24,301 bases of DNA from JAPUDQ01 sp039916485 (GCA_039916485.1 JBDSLH010000031.1:1-24301), one strand, 5' to 3'; shown: positions 6,316 through 14,567, counted from the stretch's first letter. Program-made: numbers and translations. The notes: generated from the letters alone by a model not told the origin.

Positions 6316-7556
6316 TACGATTTTTCAATCGCTAATAAGTGACGATGTGTTGTCTGATCATCACGGCTATACATGAGCCGAGTACCGTCAACATGGGTAA
6401 ATGGCGTCCAGTGGTAGCCGAGTGTTTCGATCTCGCTGGCGAGATCAAGCTCATGTAATTTTCCAGCAACGTGCCAAGCAGGTATGGCCACACACAGGCG
6501 AGTGCCTGATACGAGCTGAGGTGCGATGTTTTTAAGAAAGCCGCGCATTACAACTTGTGAATCATGCATGATTTGTTTTAATTTTTCTGGACTGGGGACT
6601 TGGCCGCCGAGGGGTTGACCTAAATAGCCTTCGCCTGCGACAGCATCGATCGGTTGGCGCCAAGTGTGGCTGATTGCATCAGCAATTTCAAACTGTCTCT
6701 CGACCGATATTTTGAATTTTTCTGTCGCCCAATTGAAATTATCGCGAGTAAAATGAACCATCTTTTCGCTAACATCAGTACCGTAAACGCTATAGCCCAT
6801 GAGAGCGGCTTCTTGGAGGATAACCCCCGTGCCGCAAAAAGGGTCTAAGACGACCTGGCTTTTCGAACTCATCTTTTCAACATCAGAGTCCTCGCTCGCA
6901 ACGCTCGCTGCGGATGATGTTTCAATAGATGAGTTCGAGCGCTTCACAGGTCCACTCGCTATGTTAATCATCGTCTGCGCAAGTTTCGGTGGCAACATGC
7001 CGACAAATGCATCACGTTTCGGCCTGTTGCGGTCGCGGATGGTATAGCTATCGATGTCTTGGACATGAGTGACGCGGCCGATGTATGTCTTGCCATCGTG
7101 GGCTATGCAGGCGAGCTCGATACCGACGTCAGATGTTAAGGCATTGTGATACGTCTGTGCACTACTGAGTGCCGGGTCGGTATTCGGGACGGCACGCACA
7201 GAGCGACCGGTTTGTTTGATGACTTTTTTGAGGCTCAGAACGTTGGCATTAAGTCGCTGTACGGGCATGGTCAGGCCATATAAACTGACGCCAAGTTTAA
7301 TCTTACCTTCGGGAACTTGCTCTAGGTAATCAGGAATTGCTTTGCGACAAAAATCAAAGACTTTTTGCGCATTTGTTGAATCAACAGTCGCGATATATTC
7401 GGCACTTTTGATACTACCGCCAAGGCGAGCAAAGTCTACGTCACTGTCTACGAGTGCATGATCACCGAGTCGGGTGATAGACGAGCCGCCGTATAAAGAT
7501 TCTAACTCTGCAATGCTTAGGTCAGGTATGCGACCAGTTATTAGGAGTGTACTCAT
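6315..7556 (-). CDS. TRM11-like RNA methyltransferase with in-frame insert
   Basis: 413 aa from the preferred start, ATG 7556, which lies 6 nt after TATACT; an in-frame ATG at 7601 would overlap the divergent gene and adds a Pro-rich stretch. The N-terminal half resembles the THUMP-containing TRM11/Trm14 proteins, with MLPPKLAQTMINIA before the Rossmann part. Motif I is DPFCGTG (about residues 238-244), followed by GTDVSEKMV. The place where a (D/N)PPY catalytic motif is expected reads AGEGYLG, a variant. Known relatives modify tRNA guanosine (m2G10). Between MINIASG and QVVLDPF lies a Ser/Glu/Asp-rich insert of about 30 residues encoded by an inverted repeat. Substrate assignment is inference. 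Confidence 0.8.
   Translation of the reverse strand: MSTLLITGRIPDLSIAELESLYGGSSITRLGDHALVDSDVDFARLGGSIKSAEYIATVDSTNAQKVFDFCRKAIPDYLEQVPEGKIKLGVSLYGLTMPVQRLNANVLSLKKVIKQTGRSVRAVPNTDPALSSAQTYHNALTSDVGIELACIAHDGKTYIGRVTHVQDIDSYTIRDRNRPKRDAFVGMLPPKLAQTMINIASGPVKRSNSSIETSSAASVASEDSDVEKMSSKSQVVLDPFCGTGVILQEAALMGYSVYGTDVSEKMVHFTRDNFNWATEKFKISVERQFEIADAISHTWRQPIDAVAGEGYLGQPLGGQVPSPEKLKQIMHDSQVVMRGFLKNIAPQLVSGTRLCVAIPAWHVAGKLHELDLASEIETLGYHWTPFTHVDGTRLMYSRDDQTTHRHLLAIEKS
6863..6938. repeat. Imperfect palindromic element inserted in-frame in the methyltransferase gene
   Basis: Outer arms match exactly for 12 bp (TCGAACTCATCT 6863-6874 and its complement 6927-6938). After a short mismatch, AACATCA (6879-6885) pairs with TGATGTT (6915-6921). 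The loop holds a direct repeat CGCTCGC-AA-CGCTCGC. It codes for the low-complexity Ser-rich insert just before motif I. The form resembles the in-frame palindromic elements known from Rickettsia genes (RPEs). Confidence 0.7.
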
Positions 7557-7562
7557 CCCATC

Positions 7563-7586
7563 AGTATACCAAGGCTGGGGTATAAT
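7563..7586. promoter_or_regulatory. Compact divergent promoter pair, both leaderless
   Basis: Minus-strand TGG-TATACT (7563-7568) is 6 nt from the methyltransferase ATG (7556). Plus-strand TATAAT (7581-7586) is 8 nt from the flippase ATG (7595). The two -10 boxes are 12 bp apart, so the two polymerases cannot bind together. Confidence 0.7.
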
Positions 7587-7594
7587 AGGGATAT

Positions 7595-8629
7595 ATGGCA
7601 AAGGTTCCTCTCAAAACATGGATCAGCGTGCTGACCTTCCTACTCGTCGCCGTGATCGTATACGCATCTCGCCACGAACTCTTGCGTGCTTGGGATCTCC
7701 TGGGACAAGTCAACCTCTGGATACTGTTGTTGTTACTTCCAGCGCAAGCGATTAGCTACTATGCGGCTGGGGCAATGGTGTTTTCATATCTCAAAGAAAA
7801 GTTTGATTTGACCGTCCCGCGTGCCGAATCTGCGCGTATCGCACTTGAGCTCAATTTTGTAAATCACATCTTGCCAAGTGCTGGTGTATCAGGAGCATCG
7901 TACATGACGTGGCGGCTGGGGGAGCTCGGTATATCTCCGGCACGGGCGACGCTCGCGCAAGTCGTACGGTTTGCGGCGACGTTCGGGGCATATCTTGTGC
8001 TCATGCTGATCGCTGTCGTGGCGATCACGCTAGATGTTGGACTTGAGCGAATACCGATACTGGTATCCAGTGGTCTTGCGTCGGCGATTATTTTTGGCTC
8101 ACTCCTGACGGTTTACATCATCCAGAGCCCGCCGCGGCTGCACAAAGCTGCCGTATTTATCACAAAGCACGTCAATCGTTTTTGGCGAGGAGTATTACGA
8201 CGGACTAAGCCACTGCTATATATTGACGATGTTAATAAATATTTTGAAGATCTCCACGATGATTATTCCCAGATCGTTAAAGCACCACGTATTCTGAGAA
8301 AGCCATTTCTATGGGGACTGGTATTTGTAATAAGTGAGATTGCACTCTTTTGGATCACATTTTGGGCACTCGGCACTATCATTAACCCGGCACCACTCCT
8401 GATCGCATATGGACTAGCAGGATTTGCGAGCGCATTTTTCTTTACACCGGGCGGAGTCGGTGGCTACGAAGCACTTATGGTCGGATTTTTGGCCACAACT
8501 GGTATAGACAAGGGCGCAGTGATTGCTGCAGTGCTGCTGGCACGAGTCATACTCATTATCATAACGATAGTAACTGGATATTATTTCTATCAGAGGGCAA
8601 TCAATCGCTATGGAAACAACCCCACTTAA
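7595..8629 (+). CDS. YbhN/UPF0104 flippase-like membrane protein (lysyl-PG synthase TM-type)
   Basis: 344 aa, multi-pass (about 7-8 TM segments, the first at residues 10-26). Family hallmarks: ELNFVNHILPSAGVSGASYMTWRL near residues 86-112, and FFFTPGGVGGYEALMVGFL near the C-terminus. This matches the membrane part of lysylphosphatidylglycerol synthase (MprF) and YbhN proteins, which act in phospholipid modification or flipping; the aminoacyl-transferase domain of MprF is absent. It heads the operon with xseA-xseB and its end overlaps xseA by 20 nt. Leaderless start 8 nt after TATAAT. The lipid substrate is unknown. Confidence 0.88.
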   Translation: MAKVPLKTWISVLTFLLVAVIVYASRHELLRAWDLLGQVNLWILLLLLPAQAISYYAAGAMVFSYLKEKFDLTVPRAESARIALELNFVNHILPSAGVSGASYMTWRLGELGISPARATLAQVVRFAATFGAYLVLMLIAVVAITLDVGLERIPILVSSGLASAIIFGSLLTVYIIQSPPRLHKAAVFITKHVNRFWRGVLRRTKPLLYIDDVNKYFEDLHDDYSQIVKAPRILRKPFLWGLVFVISEIALFWITFWALGTIINPAPLLIAYGLAGFASAFFFTPGGVGGYEALMVGFLATTGIDKGAVIAAVLLARVILIIITIVTGYYFYQRAINRYGNNPT

Positions 8630-9722
8630 AGTCTCTGACGCAATCGCGCTGATCAATCAGACGCTTGATTATTCATATCCAACACTTGTCGTTGAGGGCG
8701 AAGTATCGTCGTTCAAAGTCAACCAAGGACGCTATGTATTCTTTGATCTCAAAGATGCGTCTGGCACATTGTCGTGCTTTATGATGCTGGCACAACTTCG
8801 AATCGCTATCGAGGATGGCATGACGATCCAAGTTGTTGCACAACCAAAATTGACGCAGTGGGGTAAATTTAGCCTGACCGTTCGTGATATCAAACCCGTA
8901 GGCGAGGGTAGTCTCAAGCGAGCATTTGAGTTACTCCTGAAGCGACTGCATGCGGAGGGGTTATTTGACGAAGGCCGTAAGCGCCGTCTACCTGAGCTCC
9001 CATCACGCATTGGTGTTATTGGCAGTACACAGTCTGCAGGATATGCTGATTTTATCAAGATTCTTAATGAACGGTGGGGTGGTGTCGATGTAATTGTCGC
9101 CCATACAGCTGTCCAGGGCGTCGAGGCGCCACGACAGATTGTCAGAGCTATCGAGCACATGAACCAATTACCGGAGCTGCCTGACGTGCTTGTGATCATC
9201 CGCGGGGGAGGAAGTCTCGATGATCTCAGCGCATTCAATGACGAGCCGCTAGTCCGCGCAATTGCTAGTAGCCGGGTGCCGGTCGTGACTGGGATAGGCC
9301 ATGAAGTTGACACCAGCCTCGCCGACCTGGCTGCTGATGTCCGTGCCGCCACACCATCAAATGCTGCAACGATGATAGTCCCGGATAGGCAGGAAATTAT
9401 CCGGCAGACTACTGACACCGTGCGACACATCATTCGATCGATGCAGCAGCGTGCCGTGGAACTCGGCGACAAAATTCGTGACCAGCGCTGTACACAGCTG
9501 CGGATCATTGAGCAGACAGTGGCCGATATGAGACAGCGGGTTATGATGCAATCAGCACTTATCAAGCAGCTGGATCCAAAGCAAGCACTACATCGTGGTT
9601 ATAGTCTATTGTATGACGAGAAGGGTACAGTAATAACAGATGCCAGTGTAGGCGAAATAGTAACAATTGAGACGAAAATAAGTACGATAACAGCAGGAGT
9701 AACACATGTCAGCAAAAAATGA
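8610..9722 (+). CDS. xseA: Exodeoxyribonuclease VII large subunit
   Basis: 370 aa, shorter than the usual 400-450. The N-terminal OB fold (about residues 1-100) includes VVEGEVSSFKVNQGRYVFFDLKD. The central catalytic part has SRIGVIGSTQSAGYADF, IIRGGGSLDDLSAFNDE, VPVVTGIGHEVDTSLADLAAD and RAATPSNAA. The coiled-coil region after about residue 255 is short, then DPKQALHRGYSLL closes the fold. ExoVII degrades single-stranded DNA in both directions in repair. The start overlaps the flippase gene by 20 nt and the end overlaps xseB by 17 nt, so expression is coupled. The shortened coiled coil implies fewer bound XseB subunits (inference). Confidence 0.96.
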   Translation: METTPLKVSDAIALINQTLDYSYPTLVVEGEVSSFKVNQGRYVFFDLKDASGTLSCFMMLAQLRIAIEDGMTIQVVAQPKLTQWGKFSLTVRDIKPVGEGSLKRAFELLLKRLHAEGLFDEGRKRRLPELPSRIGVIGSTQSAGYADFIKILNERWGGVDVIVAHTAVQGVEAPRQIVRAIEHMNQLPELPDVLVIIRGGGSLDDLSAFNDEPLVRAIASSRVPVVTGIGHEVDTSLADLAADVRAATPSNAATMIVPDRQEIIRQTTDTVRHIIRSMQQRAVELGDKIRDQRCTQLRIIEQTVADMRQRVMMQSALIKQLDPKQALHRGYSLLYDEKGTVITDASVGEIVTIETKISTITAGVTHVSKK

Positions 9723-9915
9723 ACCAAGTCTATCGGAACAAATCAAACAGCTCGATGAGCTTGCTATGTGGTTTGAGCAGGATGATTTTGATATAGAAGA
9801 AGCCATCACAAAATTTGAAGAAGCTTCAAAAGTAGCAGATGCAGTACAAGTAAAGTTATCTGATCTCGAAAATAAGATAACCGTGCTCAAAGAACGGTTT
9901 GACGTCGCAGCATGA
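9706..9915 (+). CDS. xseB: Exodeoxyribonuclease VII small subunit
   Basis: 69 aa, the typical size. The sequence is helical and acidic: QIKQLDELAMWFEQDDFDIEEAITKFEEA matches the XseB helical hairpin (pattern LE.IV..LE...L.LEeAl..fe.G). XseB subunits bind the XseA coiled coil and regulate it. AGGAG lies 6 nt before the ATG. It overlaps xseA by 17 nt upstream and the methyltransferase by 4 nt (ATGA) downstream. Its TGA stop supports the standard genetic code here. Confidence 0.95.
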   Translation: MSAKNEPSLSEQIKQLDELAMWFEQDDFDIEEAITKFEEASKVADAVQVKLSDLENKITVLKERFDVAA

Positions 9916-10430
9916 GCATACTACCAGCAATCGTATTTGCTGTACCGTTTGTAGTCGTTGCTAGTTTTTTGTTGGTTGTGGTGCGGGGCGCACCGTATAT
10001 CCCATCGCATAAAAAACAAGTTCGTCGTGCATTTAGTGAATTGTATAACCTCAAAGACTCGGATCGCGTGCTTGATCTCGGCTCTGGCACTGGCACCGTA
10101 CTACAGGTTGCGCGCGAATATGGCGCTCTCGCTCTCGGATATGAATTAAACCCCGTGCTATGGGCAGGGAGTAAAGCTGCGCTACAAAACGACACCAGGA
10201 TTGTTATCGAGCTCAAGGATTACAACCGAGTAGCAAAATTGCCAAAGGACATCACGATCGTGTATGCATTTACAACCAGTCGGAGTATAAACACCATCGG
10301 CAAAAAACTAGAGCAGTGGAGTACGCACCAGGATCTGTATTTTATTAGTTATGGATTTACTATAGATGGTCGTGAAGCAGACAAAACTGTTGGTCCGATG
10401 CATCTATACCATTTTCCCAAGAAAGCGTAA
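9912..10430 (+). CDS. Membrane-anchored class I SAM-dependent methyltransferase
   Basis: 172 aa. An N-terminal TM (residues 4-26) is followed by a small Rossmann methyltransferase: RVLDLGSGTGTVLQ is motif I and GYELNP is the acidic loop of motif II. The remaining strands (ITIVYAFTTS, LYFISYGF) fit the fold. Similar membrane-anchored small methyltransferases occur in CPR genomes; the substrate is not known and could be a protein lysine or a lipid. It is the last gene of the flippase-xseA-xseB operon, coupled through ATGA. Confidence 0.85.
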   Translation: MSILPAIVFAVPFVVVASFLLVVVRGAPYIPSHKKQVRRAFSELYNLKDSDRVLDLGSGTGTVLQVAREYGALALGYELNPVLWAGSKAALQNDTRIVIELKDYNRVAKLPKDITIVYAFTTSRSINTIGKKLEQWSTHQDLYFISYGFTIDGREADKTVGPMHLYHFPKKA

Positions 10431-10432
10431 GC

Positions 10433-10461
10433 TTTACACCCGAGCTATGCCCGATTATACT
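10433..10461 (+). promoter_or_regulatory. Promoter, leaderless
   Basis: TTTACA (10433-10438), 17-bp spacer, TATACT (10456-10461); ATG at 10470 after 8 nt and no SD. Confidence 0.7.
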
Positions 10462-10469
10462 GAGCATAT

Positions 10470-11114
10470 ATGAAAACATCACGTGAATCTGGCGCGGTGA
10501 ATCCGCTGCTTATATCCAATGTGCTAACTGGGTTAATGGTGCTCGTACTGACTGGCGCTACGATCTGGTTATTTATGGGATACACCGACTACAAAAGTAA
10601 TTCTGATCAAAAAGTAGCTACGGCTGTTGCTTCTGCCAAAAAAGATCAACAAGAACTCGATGAAAAGTCATTTTTTGAAAAAGAAAAATTACCGACACGT
10701 ATCTACACCGGTCCGGCTGACCTAGGATCAATTTCATTTCAGTATCCTCGAACCTGGAGTGTCTATGTCGGCAAACAAGTTGCTGGACTCGAAGTTTATC
10801 TCCACCCTGATGTTGTGCCGCCAGTTTCCAACACTCAGCCATTTGCCACTCGTATAGTCGTCGAAGATAAAGCCTATGATGCAGTGCTCAAGGCCTATGA
10901 TTCACTTGTCAAGAAAGGTGACCTCCGCAGCAACCCAGTCACAATCGAAGGATTTAGCGGTATTCGTCTTGATGGTAAATTTACCAAAGAGCGCGAGGGC
11001 TCGGTTGTCGTGTTCAAAGTTCGTGACAAAACCCTCACTGTAGCAACTGACGCATCGGCGTATCGAGGTGATTACGACAATACAATTCTAAAATCTCTCA
11101 AATTCAACCCATAG
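10470..11114 (+). CDS. Single-pass membrane-anchored unknown protein
   Basis: 214 aa. One TM segment (residues about 16-37) with a short basic cytoplasmic N-terminus (MKTSRES), an extracytoplasmic helical linker rich in Lys/Gln, and a C-terminal domain beginning near residue 80 (LGSISFQYPRTWSVYV) that resembles a PsbP/Mog1-like fold (strand-turn YP..W opening, ending TILKSLKF). No catalytic motif is seen. It has its own consensus leaderless promoter and ends 30 nt before the histidine kinase gene. It is not in an obvious pathway; a surface or lipid-facing accessory role is only a guess. Confidence 0.85.
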   Translation: MKTSRESGAVNPLLISNVLTGLMVLVLTGATIWLFMGYTDYKSNSDQKVATAVASAKKDQQELDEKSFFEKEKLPTRIYTGPADLGSISFQYPRTWSVYVGKQVAGLEVYLHPDVVPPVSNTQPFATRIVVEDKAYDAVLKAYDSLVKKGDLRSNPVTIEGFSGIRLDGKFTKEREGSVVVFKVRDKTLTVATDASAYRGDYDNTILKSLKFNP

Positions 11115-11132
11115 ATACTTGTGTAGGTTTGC

Positions 11133-11138
11133 TACACT
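11133..11138 (+). promoter_or_regulatory. Extended -10 of the histidine kinase operon, leaderless
   Basis: TGC plus TACACT (11133-11138); ATG at 11145 after 6 nt. The -35 is poor. Confidence 0.5.
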
Positions 11139-11144
11139 AGATGT

Positions 11145-11855
11145 ATGGGGAGTACACAGTCAACGGGTGGGACTGAAACAAGCATCTGGCAGGATGTTCC
11201 GTCAATCTTGGCTGCTGCTCACGAACTAAAATCGCCGCTAGTTCTGATACGACAATTAACATTTCAGCTAGGCGAAGACGATGAAACAGTGCGTCGCATC
11301 CGACTGACTGCAGAGCGAAGTCTCCAGCTTGTGGAGAGCCTGACGAAAGTTTCGCGACTCGAGGATGCGTTGTTTGAGTCGGAACCGATTTACATACCGG
11401 CGCTCTATGATGAAATTGCGCACGAGTTAACACCGCTAGTACGAGCGCTTGATCAGAAACTTGAAATACATGTACCTCGTACACCGATAACAGTTGTAGG
11501 TAATAGAGGATTATTACGGTCTGTTATCGTCGGGCTCTGTGACAACGCATTAACGCACAATGACATATCAATGCCGATTGAGCTTCGTGCCACCAGGATA
11601 GGTGACCGGGTACTGGCAGGCGTCAGAGATTATGGTCCACACACAGGTCATCTCAAATCAATGAAACAATCTCTCGGCAAAACGCCATCGCCAGTATCAT
11701 CACGACCAAGAAGTAGTGGGCTCGGGCTTATGATCGCTGAACAATTCGCACGTCACATGGATGCTGAGTTACACATGCGCCGCCATCAAACCCGGGGTAT
11801 CACGCTGTCTCTGTCGCTGCCAGCTTCGCAACAACTATCGCTACTCAGCGTATGA
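11145..11855 (+). CDS. Soluble sensor histidine kinase core (HisKA + HATPase)
   Basis: 236 aa with no TM or sensor domain. The H-box AAHELKSP carries phosphoacceptor His26. The ATPase part has the N-box VIVGLCDNALTHND, D/G1-box VLAGVRDYGP, and G2 SSGLGLMIAEQFARHMDAEL. The stretch between G1 and G2 is loop-like (HTGHLKSMKQSLGKTPSP), as in the ATP lid. With so little upstream of the H-box, the signal must come from a partner protein. The stop overlaps the start of the receiver gene (ATGA), so the two form a two-component pair. Leaderless start 6 nt after TACACT. Confidence 0.92.
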   Translation: MGSTQSTGGTETSIWQDVPSILAAAHELKSPLVLIRQLTFQLGEDDETVRRIRLTAERSLQLVESLTKVSRLEDALFESEPIYIPALYDEIAHELTPLVRALDQKLEIHVPRTPITVVGNRGLLRSVIVGLCDNALTHNDISMPIELRATRIGDRVLAGVRDYGPHTGHLKSMKQSLGKTPSPVSSRPRSSGLGLMIAEQFARHMDAELHMRRHQTRGITLSLSLPASQQLSLLSV

Positions 11856-12211
11856 TAAAAATTTTACTCATCGAAGATGATAGGTGGCTTGCAGATAGCT
11901 ATATGCATATACTTGAACAGTATGAAATGGATTCGGCTATCGACGGATATGAAGCGATGGATCTCATCGATATTAATGAGTATGAGCTGATTATTGCCGA
12001 TGTCCTGCTGGAGCGTGGGATGGTGTTTGATCTACTGCACGAACTACAGTCATACACTGACACGGCGTCGATCCCGATCATCCTATGTACCAACCTTGCA
12101 CAACGGATTAAACTCGAGGACGTTAAAAAATATGGTGTCATCGGTGTACTCGATAAATCAACCCTGACGCCAAAAATACTCCAAGAAACCGTGGAGCAAG
12201 CAGTTGAGTAG
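11852..12211 (+). CDS. Stand-alone response regulator receiver (partner of the kinase)
   Basis: 119 aa, a receiver domain only. D9/D10, phosphoacceptor D50 (IIADVLL), Thr80 (ILCTN) and Lys102 (LDKS) are present. There is no output domain, so the kinase-receiver pair must feed another protein by phosphorelay or direct binding. It overlaps the kinase gene by 4 nt and recO by 8 nt. The 4978 receiver is a second example; the two are similar in size but differ in sequence. Confidence 0.94.
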   Translation: MIKILLIEDDRWLADSYMHILEQYEMDSAIDGYEAMDLIDINEYELIIADVLLERGMVFDLLHELQSYTDTASIPIILCTNLAQRIKLEDVKKYGVIGVLDKSTLTPKILQETVEQAVE

Positions 12212-12878
12212 CATCACCACCAAGGCCATAGTACTCAGTCGAGTAAATTATGGTGAGGCCGATCGTATCATGCAGCTAATCACACCAGAAAATGGTAAGG
12301 TCAGTGTCATAGCAAAAGGCGTCCGTCGTGAGCGAAGTAAACTAGCGGGTGGTATAGAGCTACTGGCTATATGCGATGTGACAATACACCAGGGTAAAGG
12401 TGAGCTCGGTATAGTGACCTCAGCTCGGCTTGACACATTTTTTTCACACATTTTGCAGGATTATGACCGGTTACAGTTTGCATACTATGTACTCAAAGAT
12501 ATTTCAAAAGCATCTGAATTATTGAGTGAAACAGAATTTTTTGATCTTGCTCAAGAAACGCTTTCTAGCCTCAATACTGCGACCATTCCACTGGAAATTA
12601 TCGATACGTGGTATCGACTCCAAATGGCTATACTACTTGGTGTAGGTATCAATCTATCGACTGACGGTAATGGCATGAAGCTTGTAGAAGATGCACGATA
12701 TCGATTTGACGTTGATGATATGGCATTTGTCTACGATGAGCGAGGGAATTATACAAGTGAACATATAAAACTACTCCGTGTAATGAGTGCTCAAAATCCA
12801 CGGGTGATTGCACAGATTACGTCGGCCAGTGAGTTACTAGAAACAGGTTATTTGATAGGTAGAATAGCACACGAATAA
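12204..12878 (+). CDS. recO: DNA repair protein RecO
   Basis: 224 aa. The N-terminal OB fold is clear: KAIVLSRVNYGEADRIMQLITPENGKVSVIAKGVRR, then SKLAGGIELLAICDVTIHQGKGELGIVTSARL. A helical C-terminal part follows. RecO loads RecA with RecR at single-strand gaps. The start is TTG at 12204, inside the end of the receiver gene, with GGAG (12193-12196) 7 nt upstream. The Cys4 zinc motif of some RecO proteins is not seen. It ends 7 nt before a convergent gene with no terminator in between. Confidence 0.92.
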   Translation: MSSITTKAIVLSRVNYGEADRIMQLITPENGKVSVIAKGVRRERSKLAGGIELLAICDVTIHQGKGELGIVTSARLDTFFSHILQDYDRLQFAYYVLKDISKASELLSETEFFDLAQETLSSLNTATIPLEIIDTWYRLQMAILLGVGINLSTDGNGMKLVEDARYRFDVDDMAFVYDERGNYTSEHIKLLRVMSAQNPRVIAQITSASELLETGYLIGRIAHE

Positions 12879-12885
12879 TATGTGT

Positions 12886-13158
12886 TCACGATACATGTTG
12901 TGAGCTATCAAATGATTCTGCAATGTCTAAGTCGTCCATTGCATGAGTTTTATTGCCTACAAGCACAAATGCAGCAGCTGCCAGCGTGAAAGCTATCTCT
13001 ATCTCAGGATCTGTTTTAGCCAAACCTCCAGCTCGTTCAAAAGCTCGTGCTGCAGCGCCATATTCTCCAGCAATAACATGAGAGGATGCTTTAGCTACCA
13101 GAACTTCGTAAGCACTAAGGTGAGTAGGGGTGTCCTGAAATATGTCAGGCTTATTCAT
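12886..13158 (-). CDS. Small TPR-like unknown protein
   Basis: About 90 aa. Two adjacent ATGs (13161, 13158) are possible starts; the second lies 6 nt after the -10, the spacing seen at other leaderless starts. The sequence is helical with a TPR-like repeat: YEVLVAKASSHVIAGEYGAAARAFERAGGLA, then a second pair ending MDDLDIAESFD. It probably binds another protein. No family name can be given with confidence. It is divergent from glyS and convergent with recO. Confidence 0.8.
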   Translation of the reverse strand: MNKPDIFQDTPTHLSAYEVLVAKASSHVIAGEYGAAARAFERAGGLAKTDPEIEIAFTLAAAAFVLVGNKTHAMDDLDIAESFDSSQHVS

Positions 13159-13164
13159 CATTTT

Positions 13165-13193
13165 ATATTATCATAAATATGTATAAATGTCAA
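13165..13193 (-). promoter_or_regulatory. Promoter of the small TPR-like gene
   Basis: On the minus strand TTGACA (13188-13193), 17-bp spacer, TAATAT (13165-13170); the second ATG follows after 6 nt. Confidence 0.65.
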
Positions 13194-13209
13194 CTAATAA
13201 CAGATGTGG

Positions 13210-13215
13210 TACAAT
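13210..13215 (+). promoter_or_regulatory. Extended -10 of glyS, leaderless
   Basis: TGG plus TACAAT (13210-13215) lies 10 nt before ATG 13226. It argues for the 13226 start over the in-frame ATG at 13187. Confidence 0.6.
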
Positions 13216-13225
13216 AATTCTAATT

Positions 13226-14512
13226 ATGACTGATGTAAAACTAGACGATATTGTTAGTCTCGCAAAGCGACGCGGGTTTATTTATCCTGGATCGGATGTC
13301 TATGGCGGGCTGAGTGGTACGTGGGACTACGGTCCTCTGGGTGTTCAGCTGAAGAGAAACATTATGAATCTTTGGTGGACAATGTTTGTCGATGAACGTG
13401 ATGATATGTACGGTGTCGATGCGGCGATACTCATGAACCAAAAAGTCTGGCAAGCTAGTGGTCATGTTGATACATTTACCGACCCACTTGTCGAATGTAG
13501 TAACTGTAAGGGTCGTTTCCGAGCAGACAAAATTGACACTAGTAAATGTCCAACATGTGGCAAGACTGGAACCATAGGTGAGGCTAAGCAGTTTAATATG
13601 ATGTTTCAGACAAATGTTGGACCAGTAGCAGATGAAAAATCGGTATCTTATTTACGACCAGAAACAGCCCAAGGCATCTTCACAAATTACAAAAACGTTG
13701 TCGATAGTTTTTATCCTGACCTACCATTCGGTATCGCACAGCAGGGTAAGGCATTTCGTAATGAGATCAGCCCGCGTGACTTTATATTCCGTTCGCGCGA
13801 ATTTGAGCAAATGGAGATCGAATATTTCGTGCACCCTGAGAAATGGGAAGAAGCATTTGAACACTGGGTAGGGCAGTGCAAAGAATGGTTTACAGTACTT
13901 GGCCTGCCTGAAGACATGGTTCATGAACTTGAAGTCCCAGCAAGTGATCGTGCCCACTATAGCAAGCGAACAATTGATTTTGAATTTGATTATCCAATCG
14001 GGCGTGAAGAATTGATGGGACTGGCTTATCGAACAGACTTCGATCTCAAGAATATTCATGATAACAGCGGTAAAAGTATGGAATACACGATCAAGGGGAC
14101 AAATGATAAGTTTATCCCACATGTTATCGAGCCAAGTTTTGGTGTCGAGCGAGCACTCATGGCCGTGCTTGTCAGTGCATACACCGAGGATGAACAAAAC
14201 GGCGAAAAACGAATCTATCTCAAATTGCCTGAACACTTAGCACCCGTCAAATTTTGCGTATCACCACTCCTGAAAAACAAACCAGAACTTGTCGAAAAAG
14301 CCCGTGAAGTTTATAAAGCAATGAAAGCAAAACACGGCAATGTTATGTGGGATGACAATGGTAATATCGGGAAGCGTTACCGTCGACAAGACGAAATAGG
14401 TACGCCAAAATGTATTGTGATTGATTTTCAGACACTCGAGGATGATACGGTTACTGTACGAGATCGAGATACTACAGAACAAACACGTGTTACTAGTGCT
14501 GAAATTGTCTAG
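13226..14512 (+). CDS. glyS: Glycyl-tRNA synthetase, single-chain (dimeric) type
   Basis: 428 aa from ATG 13226 (MTDVKLDDIVSLAKRRGF is the conserved opening; the ORF can be extended upstream to 13187 but that includes the -10 box). Class II motifs: GLSGTWDYGPLGVQLKRN, RPETAQGIFTNYKN, FGIAQQGKAFRNEISPRDFIFRSREFEQMEIE (motif 2), and EPSFGVERALMAVL (motif 3). A zinc ribbon CSNC...CPTC lies in the insertion. The C-terminal anticodon-binding domain ends the protein. It charges tRNA-Gly. This is the eukaryote/archaeal-like form also found in Actinobacteria and many CPR, not the alpha2-beta2 form. No terminator is seen behind it. Confidence 0.97.
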   Translation: MTDVKLDDIVSLAKRRGFIYPGSDVYGGLSGTWDYGPLGVQLKRNIMNLWWTMFVDERDDMYGVDAAILMNQKVWQASGHVDTFTDPLVECSNCKGRFRADKIDTSKCPTCGKTGTIGEAKQFNMMFQTNVGPVADEKSVSYLRPETAQGIFTNYKNVVDSFYPDLPFGIAQQGKAFRNEISPRDFIFRSREFEQMEIEYFVHPEKWEEAFEHWVGQCKEWFTVLGLPEDMVHELEVPASDRAHYSKRTIDFEFDYPIGREELMGLAYRTDFDLKNIHDNSGKSMEYTIKGTNDKFIPHVIEPSFGVERALMAVLVSAYTEDEQNGEKRIYLKLPEHLAPVKFCVSPLLKNKPELVEKAREVYKAMKAKHGNVMWDDNGNIGKRYRRQDEIGTPKCIVIDFQTLEDDTVTVRDRDTTEQTRVTSAEIV

Positions 14513-14567
14513 TCTCATGTCATCACAATCTGTTAGCTTCACCACATAATTAGCAAGCAGCTCAATG

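Noticed and set aside
8732..9565. 277-aa minus-strand ORF inside xseA
   Set aside because: Antisense to conserved ExoVII motifs; Ser/Ile/Arg-rich composition is typical of a shadow frame.
10424..10437. AAAGC-GTAA-GCTTT hairpin as a terminator of the flippase-xse operon
   Set aside because: Only 5 bp of stem, no U-tract, and it overlaps the -35 of the next gene.
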